Positions 35,214 through 49,100 of a stretch of DNA of 64,000 nt are shown here, in pieces. A model generated the notes under the pieces. The model worked only from the letters and a program-made list of their open reading frames with translations, did not search any database and was not told the DNA's origin. The DNA comes from Bradysia coprophila. Its lineage: Eukaryota > Arthropoda > Insecta > Diptera > Sciaridae. Numbering within the stretch: the first letter of the stretch is position 1; every line of letters begins with the position of its first letter. Location of the stretch: positions 10,032,501 through 10,096,500 of the forward strand of contig NW_023503608.1 of assembly GCF_014529535.1 (NCBI RefSeq). Reading direction: 5' to 3'. The position numbers were made by a program, and so were the translations under genes.

Positions 35214-38200
35214 GTAAGACAACTAACTTCTGCTTCTTCTGGTGGTGTGAGTCCGATACAACATCATGCATACAATGGTCATGTTGGCGGTCGTTTTAAT
35301 TATGTTCGAAAGTGTCCGTCACTCAATATTACGTTTAGTAATTGAAATTGACAGAATTCTTAGTCGTAAGGTTGATTAACTTAAATTAAATTTTAATGAC
35401 CTGGGTAGAGGTCATCTACAATTTACAAGGAAAAAATCAAATCAAACAATCAAATATGGGATTTACGTTAGATCTTCCGAGTATTATAAAATAGACGCAG
35501 CGCTGTCGACTTACATTTATATTTACTTTTTCATAGTTGTTTTTCGCTATTTTAGTCGTTCAACACCGTTGCTTAATTAAATGTAATTTTTTAGAGTAGC
35601 TACTCGTAAGTAGATTTTGGTGTTCTAATCTAAATTATTATTATTGTACGAGAGGCATTGAGGGTAAACCATTCCATCAAAACATTTCATCGTGAGAAAT
35701 TATCTGGAGTATTTCGAATACAAAATTGGTATTACCGGTGGAAATGCACCCGAAACAACTCATTAACTGCAATCTATAATTGAATTCAAGCTTAAATATA
35801 TTCTGCATTCCGGAATTTCTATTCTCTACTGAGACTGTAAGTGGTCCATCGTATTTTTGAATCGATAATACCATAGATATTTTAGCAAATTCGAAGATAC
35901 AATTTAATAGATGATGGGTTTGGCGTAGCAGTTCGTTGTTGGATTAATTTAATAGAGGTTGAGGGAAAATAGTTCAATTCGTAAATGTTCTTCTTCGACC
36001 AAAATAATTTCTTTAAAAAACACCAAAACCAGATTCTTGCTATTTTTCATCTCTGATGAAGCTTAATATGAGCGAAAGCTCGCAAATAAAAGCTTTTCAC
36101 GTCTATTAGCCACATATTTCAGTTAATAAAAAATGAAAACAATTCATCATAATATGAGATCTCTCAAAAGACGATACGTTTAAGTCGTCAAGCTTTATGT
36201 GCTAGTCAAAATCATTTCTTGTCATGTCATCAGTCAATAGTTTTCATAAGTTTTCATAAGTACAGTCATTCGTACATAATTCATCTTGAAAGCGCCTTCA
36301 CCAACGCACTCATGCTGTTAATAATATTGGAAAAAGGAAAATGTATGTTCCATTAAATTATCTCCTTCAATGGTTTACCCAATCAATGACATACACTTAT
36401 ACAGTCTTTTCAATTTTGACATGTGCAATTTTTGGTTCCCGTTGAATTAACCAGCTGGTTCACAAACACAGACTATTTGTATAGTAAACAAGACGAAGAC
36501 AAGCTACACATTGAGTCCTTGCTAAGTTGACGTCATCTATACAGGGCGTGTGTGTTGTTGAATCAGCTGATGGACTCAGCTGTACCAAAACGCTGCACAT
36601 TTCAAATTATTTACCACTGTATCGAATAGAAAAAAAATCAATTAAAATTGGAGCGAAAGAAAAAAAAACAGTTTTCAAATGAAAATTTTGTTTTCATCAA
36701 AAAAAAATTATTTCCTTTTGTATGAGTGGATCACCCAAAGTATTCTCGATCAAAAAGTATTTGTTAAAAATTCTTAATATTTACCTTATAGTATTCATCA
36801 TACGGTAAGTAAATGTTATATGTATAGTGTAAAAATTGGAAAAAAGGATGTCAGTGTAATAAAATTCTAAATATTTTTGTTAAGACTATTTATCAACATT
36901 CAAATCAATCAGATATTTCCGCCCATATTATGATAGATGGAATTATTATTACTGCAGAATCGAGACGAGAGCATTCTTTAAATATTTAAAATATAGTTGA
37001 GACAGCAGGTCAAAGTCTGAACGTTCCCTTATTCAGCGCAATTAAATTAACACACATGTCTTCACTAGGATGGAAATGTTTAATTTATCCATCTAAAACA
37101 GAGAATGAGAAACCGACTAGTTGTAATTACTTTGGTTTAAATTAAAGACTATCGTTCCACACAACGTAAACTATATCAAAATTTTGAATAGAAAATTTCT
37201 TGATAAACAATTCCCTTTGTTCATGAATTACACAAACTGTATAGTTATCACTTTAAGTTTTATGAACCATTCTTGCAAAGTTTGAATTTACATAAACTTG
37301 TGAGTCTTGCATCTATCACATGCAATTTAGTTACAAACCAAATTCCCATCTAACGTCGTCCACATATGAGCGACGGTGAATTTTCGATTTATAGTTACTG
37401 ACCAGTGACCATTATTTCGAAAGTTTTTTTTTCGACATCAATTTTACTTGCTGTTGTCGATAAAATACATTCTAATGCAATTAAAATGTGGGAAGAGAGA
37501 ACTACTGATTCATGTGTAGAATTTTATGTGTCGCTTAATGCTGATATCGTTTCCTAATTAAATGCTTAACAGTTACGGGTAGCGCATACCAACTATAAAT
37601 AGTTAAAATTTAAATAGCTTATTAATGCCTGAATACAGTTTACAGTACCCGAAGAATTTGTTTGTGAACGTAGAAGCGAATCTAAGGGGGTAATTAGATT
37701 CTCTTTGTTGCAAGTCAGGTTTCCACTAGCAACACGTTATAGGCGGTTGTTATTATTGCAGGTCGAATCATCAAATTACGCTACAGAACGTCAGTGCCTT
37801 TTTATACTAATTATGAACTTTACTGATGCAATATGTCCACTTCCTTCCTGTTTAATGCTATCTGATACTCGTCATACGAAGAAATCGGTACAGGTCTGGC
37901 TGCTTTAGTAAATGCCAGTTAACCGGAAAGCATTTTGCCATATAAGAAATAAATCTTTCCACTTTGTCATATAAAAGAACATCAGCTAGAGTTTATCGCT
38001 TATTTTGGTCGTTGCTGGTGTTGACAGATGTAGATAGTTTTATTAGCGAAGGTATTTTCACTGTTTCTTCCATCATTGGGTAGTTAATAGGTGAACGTTC
38101 AGACATAACATTGAAATATTATTTGTCGTTTGTGTCGCGCAAAAATTCTCTTTTTGTCCACTCAAATACGTTGAGAAGATGATGTATTTTAGCAATTCAA

Positions 38201-38308
38201 AATGGGAGGACTTTTTCTGTTGATATTTATTTTGCATGTTTTTTTCGAGGACAAAATCGAATTTTTTCGAAATACACACATGACAAATGTTGTGTTCATC
38301 TCGGGGGA

Positions 38309-38395
38309 AAATAGGAAAAAATACCAACTCGAACGAATTACCCTCGCTTCGCTCTAGTTGCAGCCTTTGCTCTTGTTGGAATTTCCTATTCTGTC
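38309..38395. repeat. Hairpin with CCTCGCTTCGCTC apex
   Basis: The arms ATAGGAAAAAATACCAAC and GTTGGAATTTCCTAT are inverted around an apex CCTCGCTTCGCTCTAG. It belongs to the set of hairpins with similar tips and unlike arms. Confidence 0.5.
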
Positions 38396-41300
38396 CGCTT
38401 GTTAAACTAAATACTAATTCTCGAAAATTAAACTTTGAAAGAGAAAATCTTCGGAACCTAAAATATTTTTCTGCAAAATCATATCAACATCACGTAAATA
38501 AATGAGAATAAATAAAAGAGTAAAAAAGGAAAATTTATTTTAGAAATTTTTATTGTAAAAATTTACATCGTACGTCGACAACCATTTACCTATCTCTTTT
38601 TAAGCATAATTATGACATAATTACGACTTGCTAATATTTAGTAAGATTGAAAAAAGATTTAAAATTAAAATTGAAAGAAATGAATAAAATTAATAAATTA
38701 AGTGTGATACTAAACAATAAAAATTTATGGTTGAAATTCTTGAGAAAATTACCTTTTAAGATCCAGATTGAATCTACATTATAGCCGATAGTTAGCATAA
38801 AATGAAATTATATTAAATGCAAAATGTTATCGTAGAACTTAAAGAACTATTAAAAGATGAAAAGATTTAACGCGCGTTACCTTTATGGAGTTGTCAAAAA
38901 AATAATTAAATTTGAAGTTATGGAACTAATTAACGAATTTTATTGTGTAATTCTTAATCAAAGTTCACAAATTCAAAATTATAGCTAGATTGGTATGGTG
39001 ACTAAAAGTAGGAAAGTTTTTTTTTGTTTTCAAATATTCAGAAAGTTTACAGGAATTGAGAATCTATTTCATACGAAATTTATTGTTACGAGGGTCTGTG
39101 TATAAATACAAAATTATTAAGTCGAACCAACGTAAAGGCAAATTTTGCACTAGCTTCACAGAGCTTTTAAGTTCTCTGGGATTTCTCGATTCTTTTAGGA
39201 AATATGAATTTTCAATGCTGTTCAATAACGGTTTGTGATAGTTCTTTGAAGCTACAGCAGAAATTGTCTTACTGAGAATGTAAAAAAAATTTCGTCAGGT
39301 TCAAAACTTCAAACTAGAAATATCACAAAGAAGCAAACAAAATTCTGGTAAATTTCTAGGAATTTTAAATATTTTCTTGTAGTATAGCATAGAAGTGTGT
39401 AAACAAATTCACAACGCTGTTTTTATCTGACGACTATAATCGCTATTCCGTTCGGTACTTTTCCTTATCCAATTAAAATCCGGGTAACATTTTTGCTTCG
39501 CGTTTTAGCTACATTGATGTATATAACGCTGTTGATTATCGATTCTCCATAAATTTAACAATGAAAATATTATACCGAATGTCATGCGGAATCTCCAGTT
39601 TTCTACAAGGTATACAATTCGAGTCTTATAGAAATCGATTGCAAATCTTTTAATAAATAATTTGACATCGGTTTATAGTTTTTATAAATCCTTCAAGTAA
39701 TTATTATGAAAACTTTTAATTGAAAACATTTTGATAATTGATAAACGAATGGTTTCGACCAAAAACATTGTTACTGTCGTCCCTGTCAACAAAATTACGA
39801 TGAATTTTATTGAAATAATTTTGTTTATAATACTAAGCTCATCAGCTAATTAAATCGAAATTTATAGAATTAATCTGAGACAAAATTTATTATAAGATTA
39901 TTGTAAAGTGAATTAAGTACAGTAAAAATTGGCAATGAATTTACGCTTTTTATTCTCTCGTAATAAACTAGTAAACGATATAATTCGAGTCTTCAGTTAA
40001 GGTAGAGCTTCATTTCACACAGTCACCTTAAGAAAACACAATTTTAGATCTATTGGAGTTTAAAAGTCTTCAATGTTCCCAGTCAATTAAGTGATTCTTA
40101 GTTGATGATATTTTGGCGCGAAATTTGAATTCACTGAGTCGTTTTCAAATTTTGCGTCAGAAGATCATAAACTGGAAACACTTCATTGATTGAGAAAATC
40201 GATGACTTTGAAAACTCTAAAAAATCTCAAATATGTTCTGAACTTAAAAAAAACCCATTGTATGTCGTTACTGCTGTTCGTATCCGTTTCTCTTTTTTTT
40301 CTAATTTATAATGCTATTTTAAATGAGAGAAATCACTCCGAACAGCACACAAAAGAAAGTGGGATTTTTTACGTGTGCAAAACAGTATTTGTAAATCTGT
40401 AGAATACAAATTTACTGAGGTTAACTTGTCTTTCAGAAATACCAAGAGTTTGAAATTTTCGTCCCCAGTTAAATAATGCAGGAAATAAAATCTAATGCCA
40501 CACTTTCCCACCCACCAGAACATGTTAATTGTCGATTGTGGTTGTGAGGTTATGTAAATTAAAGCTCTGCCTTAAGCGAAGCCATTACATGCTTTGTGCT
40601 TATTATTATCACAATTTTTTCGTTTTGTTTCTTATTACACAAAATTTCTTCCTTCCATGTATATTCTACTCTACCGTTTATAACTTCTATTATTAAGTGT
40701 ATGTTGTTCTATATCTCTTGTGTGTGTCAAAGTGTGATGTTACTTTATAATCTATAATTTCTTTTTTTGTTTGAAATATAAATATAATGTCGACATGGCG
40801 CTCTATCATACTCGCTTAAAAATATGATCAAAATATATTATTCACAGTGTTTGTTAAATTTAATGTTTTCGTTGTATATGTTATGACTATTAATAGCCTT
40901 CGAGAAAAAAATCTGCCCAAGTCATTAGAACAAAACATTAAAACAATTCAATGGAATTAATTTGAGAAAAAAAAGAGAGAGAAATGAATAAACGAGAAAC
41001 ATTTTCAATTACAGATTCTAATAAAAATTTCAAATATATATTGAACGACTGACACTTTTTTAAACTTTATCATTTCATCTTAGCTTTTTAGCATTTTTAT
41101 CATTAAAAAAACGAAAAAAAAAAATCGAAAAAAATTAATTCATAAAAAATATCAAATGCTTAACATTCTTTAGATATCACGTCATATAGATGTCGCTGAA
41201 ATCGTTTATTTAGAATTATTTGTTTTGTGTTCGTACACCCTCATTCTGTAAATCTATTTTTTTTATCATTTGCAATAACCCAAAAATAAAATGGAGAAAC

Positions 41301-43436
41301 AATAAAATCAACATAATTGCTAAGTCTAAGTCCTGGATCCATAAAAAAACTGAAAATCAAATTAACCCACCCACATTAACTGCAATTATTGAACTTTGAA
41401 ATAGTGCCGAACATTTTGTATGCCTGGATTTTTGTGTAAGTCAACTTCATCGTCATCTAACCAAAATTTCCGAAACAGAGTAAGTTATTTTGTTTAAAAA
41501 TTGTATTAAATAAAAAAAAAAAACAAACAAATTATTCATCTTGGCTAACAGCTTTTCCAATTTTCTTTTGTTAACATAAATTTTGCGAGCTTTAAGTATA
41601 TCGAATCGAATCTTTGTTCGTATTAGCCGAGGCATTAGCAAACACACTTCAGTACAGTTTTTGCTGTTGTTGCTGGTATAAATGTTCAACATACGAATTC
41701 TGCGGGAAGAAATGTGTGTGTGAACTAATTAACATATTTCCTTGTGAAATAGTCCCGTGAGTGGAACGAGGTAGAACGTAAATGAGTCGAAGTTTACATT
41801 TTGTTACGTTACCATTATAGACATAAGAAATACTGTGGGAGTCGTATAAGTAATGGCAAAGTTATTCGGTACTTTATACGCCTAAAGATAACTAACAATT
41901 CGCCTCTGACAAATCCGACGGAAATTGTTTAACAAGCCAAAGAAAACCAAAATATTTTTTATGAATTCTTCTTTGACTCCCACTGCATTCTCTACGTGTA
42001 ACGATGGGAAAGAAAATAAACAAACTTTGACTCACTTCAGTTAAGGACTTTTATTTGAAAAATATTTCATTTAAAGCATTTTCAACTTTACTGGTAAGTG
42101 TACCAGGGCTTCATGTTCGCGTACACATCTCGTCTAAACACTATCGTGTGTTACAATCTACTTCTGACACTTTCAGTGCTCAAACTGAATTTACAAACAG
42201 AACTTTCATCTACCAAGTTACAATAATTAAAAAATGCAATTTACGAGACCTTGCAGCGTGTAAACAAGTACATCAAGTCAACAATAATCACATATAAAAT
42301 GTTTCCATTAAAAAGATGTGTGTTCTTTTCGCAGAATAAAAGGTTATTGTTGGCCATATAACCGTCACATTAACGTGTACTCGATGTTTTGTGGTGCTTA
42401 TACTTCACGCTTTGATGCTGTTTATTTTGCAGTCAAGTATCGTTGAATTATGATACGTTATGAAAGTTCAGCGCAGATGAAAATGATTTCAACGAAACAA
42501 CGGTGACTGTTTTAGCAAAATAAATTTTTAACCCAAACGAGTCTTTACTTTGGCTGGGCAATAATTTATTCAAAAATATTAACTGGGAGCAAGGAACTAG
42601 GGTTAATACTAGCAGACTGAATGAGATTTTTCTTGTCTAAAAACGTCATTTTCAACATCTCACACAAAGGTTGAAGCATTGTTCCTTATTTTACATAAAA
42701 AGAACCTCACTCTTAGGAGCATGTAACATCTTTCAACCCTACAGCAGTACAGTAAATCGTAACAAAAGCTTAAACTGTTTTGATGTGTGTATTACATAAC
42801 AAGCTTTTTCAACACATTAAACCGCCATATATATTTAACATCAATAAATAATTGTATATTAACCGAAATGCGGAAACGGAATAATGTTCATATTGTCGCT
42901 TTTGTTTAAGTCATTGAATAGAAAATTGGCTGTAACCGAACACAATGAAGCTTGCTTTCGTGCACAAAAATCACAGCGTATACATGACAAAATAACATCC
43001 GCATCCGATTCAACAGTATAAGACTCAAGACAACACCAAAAAAAGTCGCTCTCATTGCCGCTTTTTCATCATTCGGCACTGTAACGATGAAAAATTGCTT
43101 GAATGTCGTTTTGTTTACGTACACGGAAACTGATAAATTGGAAATTTATGGTACTTTCGCTGCATTTGCTTCGGAGATTTCGTATTACAGCTTAAAGGAG
43201 AACAATATATCTCTCATTGATTTAAAAGTGTAGCGGTGACGAGATGGTAGTGATGTGTCAAATAAAAAAGCGTTTGGACGGAAAATGATACCACAGTTCA
43301 AATGGGCCTTTGCTTTAAATGTACACAAAAAAACTTGAGAACGTGAGACTTTCTTTATGAAATTGAAAAGGTAAACTGAACCTTTCTAGCCCTCTACTTG
43401 ACACATTGGAAACTTTATGGCATTGCCAGTGAGTGC

Positions 43437-43707
43437 TACACTGAGAAAAAAGATTACATCGGACACGTATAAAGTGTGGTAAGGAAATTATACACCAGAC
43501 ACGTATGCTTGCTAACGTACGACACGTATTGTTATACACACGTCTTGTATAAAATACGAGTGGCATGTTTCTTACCTTAGTCATCGTAATATTATACAAT
43601 GACTATGGATGGAAATACGTGTCGTGTGGAAGTACCCATACGTGTCTGGTGTATAACTTCTTTACCCCACTTTATACGTGTCAGACGTAATCTTTTTTCT
43701 CAGTGTA
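43437..43707. mobile_element. MITE with long inverted ends and TA flanks, 271 bp
   Basis: The element runs from TACACTGAGAAAAAAGATTA to TAATCTTTTTTCTCAGTGTA. Terminal inverted repeats cover at least 60 bp, including GGACACGTATAAAGTG and CACCAGACACGTATG. Outer TA dinucleotides fit a Tc1/mariner-type target site. No coding. Confidence 0.85.
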
Positions 43708-44429
43708 TGGCAGCAGGTGGCCGTATTTGCTTAGAGCTTGTTCACTTCGACAAGTGTGGTTCTGTTATCTGAGTCGCAATCAGTATAAAGGTTATAATTC
43801 CACTAGTGGAAATACAAATTTCCAAGAAATTGTACGTAGCTTGCCAGAACAGCATTGACCAGCATAGCATGTATATTCTTTTAAACTTTATATTTGGTAA
43901 ACGCAAAGCAAGTTTTGAGTCTGCTTAACCCGTGGCTTAACGAAGAAATTATAAAAAAAATCTCTAAAAATCTATTGCTTAATCTGGATAGACAAAACAA
44001 TTGTTCTATTAAGAACAAATACATAAAAAGATTTCTAAAACACGATTCCGACTGGGTTCGACTTAAGTCAACTGTTTATGAATAATATAAAGTAGGACAG
44101 TCTCGATATTCAGAAATTATTGCTGACAGTGTTCCGTACAGCTCATACGCTAATAAACTTAATTCCGTTACAGAAAGTTTATGTTCGTTCGTTCGGCTGG
44201 GCTTTTGAATTCGCTTCTGTTTGGTTTGGATATCGTTTCTGTCATCCGTTTTATTTGTAGTTCTGATTTTATTTTAGATTATTTTTGTTTGTAATTTTTA
44301 TTTGTACGTAGGTACGCTGGTACAAATGTATTTAACTTAGTCGTTGGTAGTTCGTAGTATCAATTTTGTAAAAAAAATCTAACAAAATTTGTAAAAAAAA
44401 ATATTTTTTCTTTCATGACATTTTTGCAG

Positions 44430-44456
44430 TACCAGCTGTTCTCCGGTCGATCTTAA
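44430..44456 (+). CDS. SCYL2: Candidate terminal coding exon of SCYL2 (YQLFSGRS, stop)
   Basis: After a pyrimidine-rich tract and GCAG acceptor the sequence reads TAC CAG CTG TTC TCC GGT CGA TCT TAA in the phase left by the exon ending at 35213. It is GC-richer than its surroundings. If real, the preceding intron is 9.2 kb. The alternative is read-through past the donor at 35214 to a stop at 35343-35345, which would add about 43 residues (VRQLTSASSGGV...). Confidence 0.35.
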   Translation, partial: YQLFSGRS

Positions 44457-45026
44457 ATTTAGTTCGCACCCTTCTGTGTGTCTAATCATGTTAAATTGTC
44501 ACGCCAGTTTGATAGTAAAATATAAATGCAATATTACAATGTTAGCGATGCATAAGTAAAAGAACAATAATGATTTGCGACCACACGCAGCGCATGCACT
44601 TTAAACTGAAATGGACCAAAATCAAAATCAAAGAAATATATCTATAAAACAAAACAAAAATTAAATTATTATCAATATGTCAACATAAAATGAACTTAAA
44701 TATTTTCAATGTTAAACTTAATAAACAGAAACCCAAACAAAATTAATGTTTTTAGAGGAACACTTGAGGGTATGATAATGTAAAACCTAAGAAGATCACT
44801 GTATCCAAACAATTTAACAAAAAACCAAAACTCTTTTAAAATTTTGTGCCCTCTTCCTCTATTTCAGAAAAATAATTTTTATATTTGTCTCCTCCGAATG
44901 GCCGAAGTATAGACAACAAAACGAGTTAAAAAGAAACAAAGATGGAATTTTCGAATTATTTTCAAACAAATTTCTTTAGGCCTATAAGTCTTAACGCCGT
45001 TTTGACTATTTTTTATCAAACTTTGA

Positions 45027-45210
45027 TACAGTTAGAGGCAGTGAAATTTCCGAATGCATTTGCTTCAGCGATCCACATAAACAATCGAAACTGCTTTTAC
45101 GGTTTTACCACTAACATGAGCGTGCGTGTAGCAGCTGCAACCGTATAAACAGTTTTGATTGTATGTGTGGATCAGCTGAAAAACACTCATGCTGAAACAC
45201 TCTGACTGTA
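45027..45210. mobile_element. Second copy of the CAGWYAGAGGCA MITE
   Basis: The left end TACAGTTAGAGGCAGTGAAA is followed by TTTCCGAATGCATTTGCTTCAGC-like sequence as in the 30495 copy. The right end is CTCTGACTGTA. Its right inverted repeat has lost the GAAATTTCACTGC part. Confidence 0.65.
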
Positions 45211-46040
45211 AGTTTGACGCTTTTTACTTAAAAAAATGTATGGCCTCTATCTGCAATATAATTCTAACCTGGTATCGTACTCATTAATTATCACAACCAC
45301 AATAAGTACTGATGGTAATGAATATTTGTCGAATATTCAACAATGAAAATATTTATGAGTCCTTCTTATAAATCTTCTTATAATTTCTAACTTTTAAGAA
45401 CGACTTATAGTTATATAAGTTATATAAGTCATTTGTTCAACCGATCCACTATTAAAATCTATCTTTTACGGACAGCTGACAACTGCTATCGATATTACAA
45501 TAATAGATTCGATAATTACGTCGATGTTCTTGCTATCCGTGAAATGTTACCGACGCATTCTTCACAAATTTCAATGTTGTATACCGGGCTTAAGCATGTA
45601 TAAATAAAAAAATAAACCAAATAATAACTTTCAACTCAAAGTATATAAATTGGTGAGAAATACGTGTGTGTCTCAATTTTTATCCATGCCGACATCCAAT
45701 TTTTTTAAAAATATTGACTTTTACATACCCCTGCATGTCTGGGAACATAAGAAATTAAAGTGTTTTTGTTACTTGCTCAAAATTCAATTTGGCCCATTTT
45801 TAATTAGTTCGCGAAAGCTTTATCATTAGAAAGTGGGGGAGGGCGTTACCAGTTCGTATTTAATGAGCCTTTTCTATTAACTATTCTGATAAATACACAA
45901 AAGCTTCTTTAACTATAGTTAAAGTAAATAAGACCATAAGGAGATGGGGTTTTCTGACAATTTATCGAATTTTTATATAAATTAAACCATTCGGCCTAAG
46001 TTTATTTATTTATTAAATTATCCCGCAGATCTACATCGAC

Positions 46041-46166
46041 GAAAAAGAGTTGAAAATCTTACCTGTTGCAGATAACTTTGTCTCCAGATAATCTATGTTA
46101 TCTGATACAGCTGTGGCAACTGGAGACAAAGATACATGCGACAGGTAAGATTTTCAGCTCTTTTTT
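46041..46166. repeat. Foldback, 126 bp
   Basis: GAAAAAGAGTTGAAAATCTT and AAGATTTTCAGCTCTTTTTT are inverted, with a second inner pair TTTGTCTCCAG / CTGGAGACAAA and CTTACCTGT / ACAGGTAAG. Confidence 0.7.
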
Positions 46167-49100
46167 GTATTTTTGAGACTTATACATCTGTTAAAAAAAA
46201 TAATTGAATTTTTCAATCTTTTCACTTGTCTAAAAAATCCAACTTAATGACAAAATACACCAAGCAGTATTTTAAGTGTAGAAAATTGAATGATAGTCGT
46301 ATAGACGTTTTATTAGAAAAAATATTTGGGCTGGTTCCCACTCAAAAGTAAGAACAAAAAGAATTATTTAAACAAAAACATAGAGATATTTTATTAGGAA
46401 AATAAAGTATTTTGTACGCTGGTCGTACTTATACACATAAAATAACGTTTGATGCACACACATGCACATCAGAAAGTGTTTTAAATTTAAATTTTACGAA
46501 AGAAAAATAATTATGAAAATTAAAATTTAAAGCAAAAAAAATTTAGTCTTATGAATGTACATTTTTTGTAATTGTTTAAGCTGCCACATATCTTAATGAA
46601 AATGAAAACTTAAAATCATATTTTTGAAGAAAAAATATTTATTAAATTAAAAACAGAGAATATTTGAATTTTAGCTCAATATAAATTATATACATCGTGA
46701 GAAGGTAGTTCCGATTGACGTACACAACATTTAAAACATAAAAATATTTTAGAAAGTGGACTTGAAAATGGCGTCCGAAATTTTAAATAAATTATTTAAG
46801 AAAATAGTGAGATCAGAATTGCATATTTTTTTACGTTTTTACCACTATATTCTTAAAAAAAGTTTTAACGCATACTTTCCTGATCTCTAGAATCAAAGGC
46901 TAACTTTCTACGGTATGAAATTATGAAATCCAAGGACCGACCAACTTAAATTCCTATATAATAAGAATAACATCAATCATCAGAGTAAATTCTGAGTAAC
47001 GTCGCGTTAACAGATTATGTTCAAATTCCAAATGGTGAGAATAAAATGCGAAGGTATATCATTTTCTATATGTCAAACGTTCCAGGCATTCTCGTTTGTC
47101 ACATTTCAAAGGTTATATCGATGCAAAATTTAAAAAGGAGAATTGTTGTGCATAAACATTGTTGTACATATGTACCTCGACATATCTGTGGTACTGAGTG
47201 CAGACAAACCCATTATTTCATTGATAATTTGTTGTTAGATGTTTTCGCTGTTAAATGATAGTGCACTATTCTATTCGAGTGATGCCTTTAACCTAGATAA
47301 ACCAGGGCCGTAATTAGCGAATGCAAGAGGTGGTACTGGCTCCCCTGAAGTGGCAATATTTTCCTATACGAAATTGTAATTTTTGGCCATTTGCCGCCTT
47401 ACAGAATTGCTGATTTCTTCATATTTATAATCCTAAGTATCTAAATAGGTCCGTTTATACTGTAATCTCCAATACTCAGTGAAAATCATACTCTGTATGT
47501 TCCAATCTATGTAAATTATTGTTGAAAAAGCAACATATTCCAAAATCCTCACAAACTTTTATTAACACATACTTGGATAGAAAGTTATTATTATATGACC
47601 AGTGTTTGCACTCTGCGCTACAACGCTTATGCGCTGAAGCAGACAAATGGTTACAATACGCTATAACAATGAAAATGTTTGCAAAATGTTTTCAAACTTC
47701 TTCAAGAACTGCAATGGGATCCTTCGTAAATTTTGCCTGCGATAACAGTCTTCATGGAATATTGTTGAAAGTCTTCGTTCTGGAATTGTTGAAACACATA
47801 ATCGATTTCCAACAATTCACCACGAAAATATCGATGGTAATATGAATCAGACAATTGACACCATTTTTTGTCGAAGTTATGTGAGATTATAATGACGTGA
47901 AAGACAAAAAGAAATATTAAATTATGTACAACATACAAGTCTTCGGCATCCTATTCTAATTATTACTAAATACAATTGCGTTTCCCATTGGTAAAAATGA
48001 TCCTTCAAGTCTAAAAAAATTTATGATCTTGGATGCTTATAAATATATAAAATTAAAGGTAAAAAGAAAATATTTTTAAAAAATTGTAAATATAATTGAA
48101 AATCAAACGTATATTCAACAACAATATAAAGTAGAAAAGAAACTAAAAAATATTCAAAATAAAGAAAAAAATATTATCTCTAATCTACATGTGTATGTGA
48201 ATGTCAATTTAAATAAAATATAAAGAAAAATTTAAGCGCAAACTTGTAATTGTTGTGTCATTTAAATTTTATGTTAAGAATGTTTTATTGATCTTTTTTG
48301 ATGATAAGAAAAAGATAAGAATTATGCTGATGAGACAATCCCAACTTTAATACGATGGAAATTAAAATAATGAAACAAAATAAAAACAATCGACAAAAAA
48401 AATATCTTAGCGACTTAATGTCCCATACATAACATGATAATATTTACTTATATAAACTTCCCGACCACCGACCATTATTTTAATAAATTAATTTAGCAAA
48501 AAACATCTCTAAAGGAGAATTTCTTCTCCGTCGATGCAAAAGGTTGATGGTTTTAAAAAAATATGCTATAACATATGACCTATAATTGACTCTGGATAGA
48601 TTTATGCACAAAGTCTTATGATTATATAAATTGCAGACCACCTAAAATAGTCGAATTTTAATTAGGGTCGGTTTTAGTCTTTGTTTTAATTTCGTATTAT
48701 GAACATATTCCTGGTTCACCAAGAGACTTCTAGTCTGCTGTAATTTGCATAAAATACTTAAGTATCTACTGCGAATTATTTAAAGTCACATTTCAGAGTT
48801 AAGTCTTTTATAATGATTTCAAAATTCATTTTTCAGAAACCTTAGGTTTTCTATGCAATTTTTTTGATATCACTTTTTCAGAGTTAAGTTTCTCGTGAAT
48901 TCAGTCTATTAGACTTAAGTTTCTTATGCGGATTATTCCATTTAACGGTTCTCAGTTAAGTTTATTATGCAAATTATGGCAGTAGTATCATCAGGATAGC
49001 CTTTTCCGGATGGCTATTCATGTGTTATCGATAAGAACGACAAAAATTAACAACAAGACATTAATATAATAGTAAAATGCATGTTAAAAAAGAGGAATAA

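Larger units (their letters stand above)
35346..44429. other. Long non-coding stretch, presumed last SCYL2 intron
   Basis: No coding region is recognised here. It holds the hairpin at 38309, a degenerate foldback copy at about 40055-40225 and the MITE at 43437. If the terminal exon at 44430 is wrong, most of this is intergenic. Confidence 0.45.

Noticed and set aside
37705..37908. Acceptor-like TTATTATTGCAG followed by VESSNYATERQ
   Set aside because: No donor at a fitting place and no similarity to the SCYL2 tail; a chance acceptor is more likely.
42423..42453. TTTATTTTGCAG followed by SSIVEL and a stop as SCYL2 terminal exon
   Set aside because: Also phase-compatible but AT-rich with no coding look; the candidate at 44430 is slightly better and both remain unproven.
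47519..47845. 108-codon frame (starting from a non-ATG codon)
   Set aside because: No domain, no splice context and composition like the surrounding AT-rich DNA.
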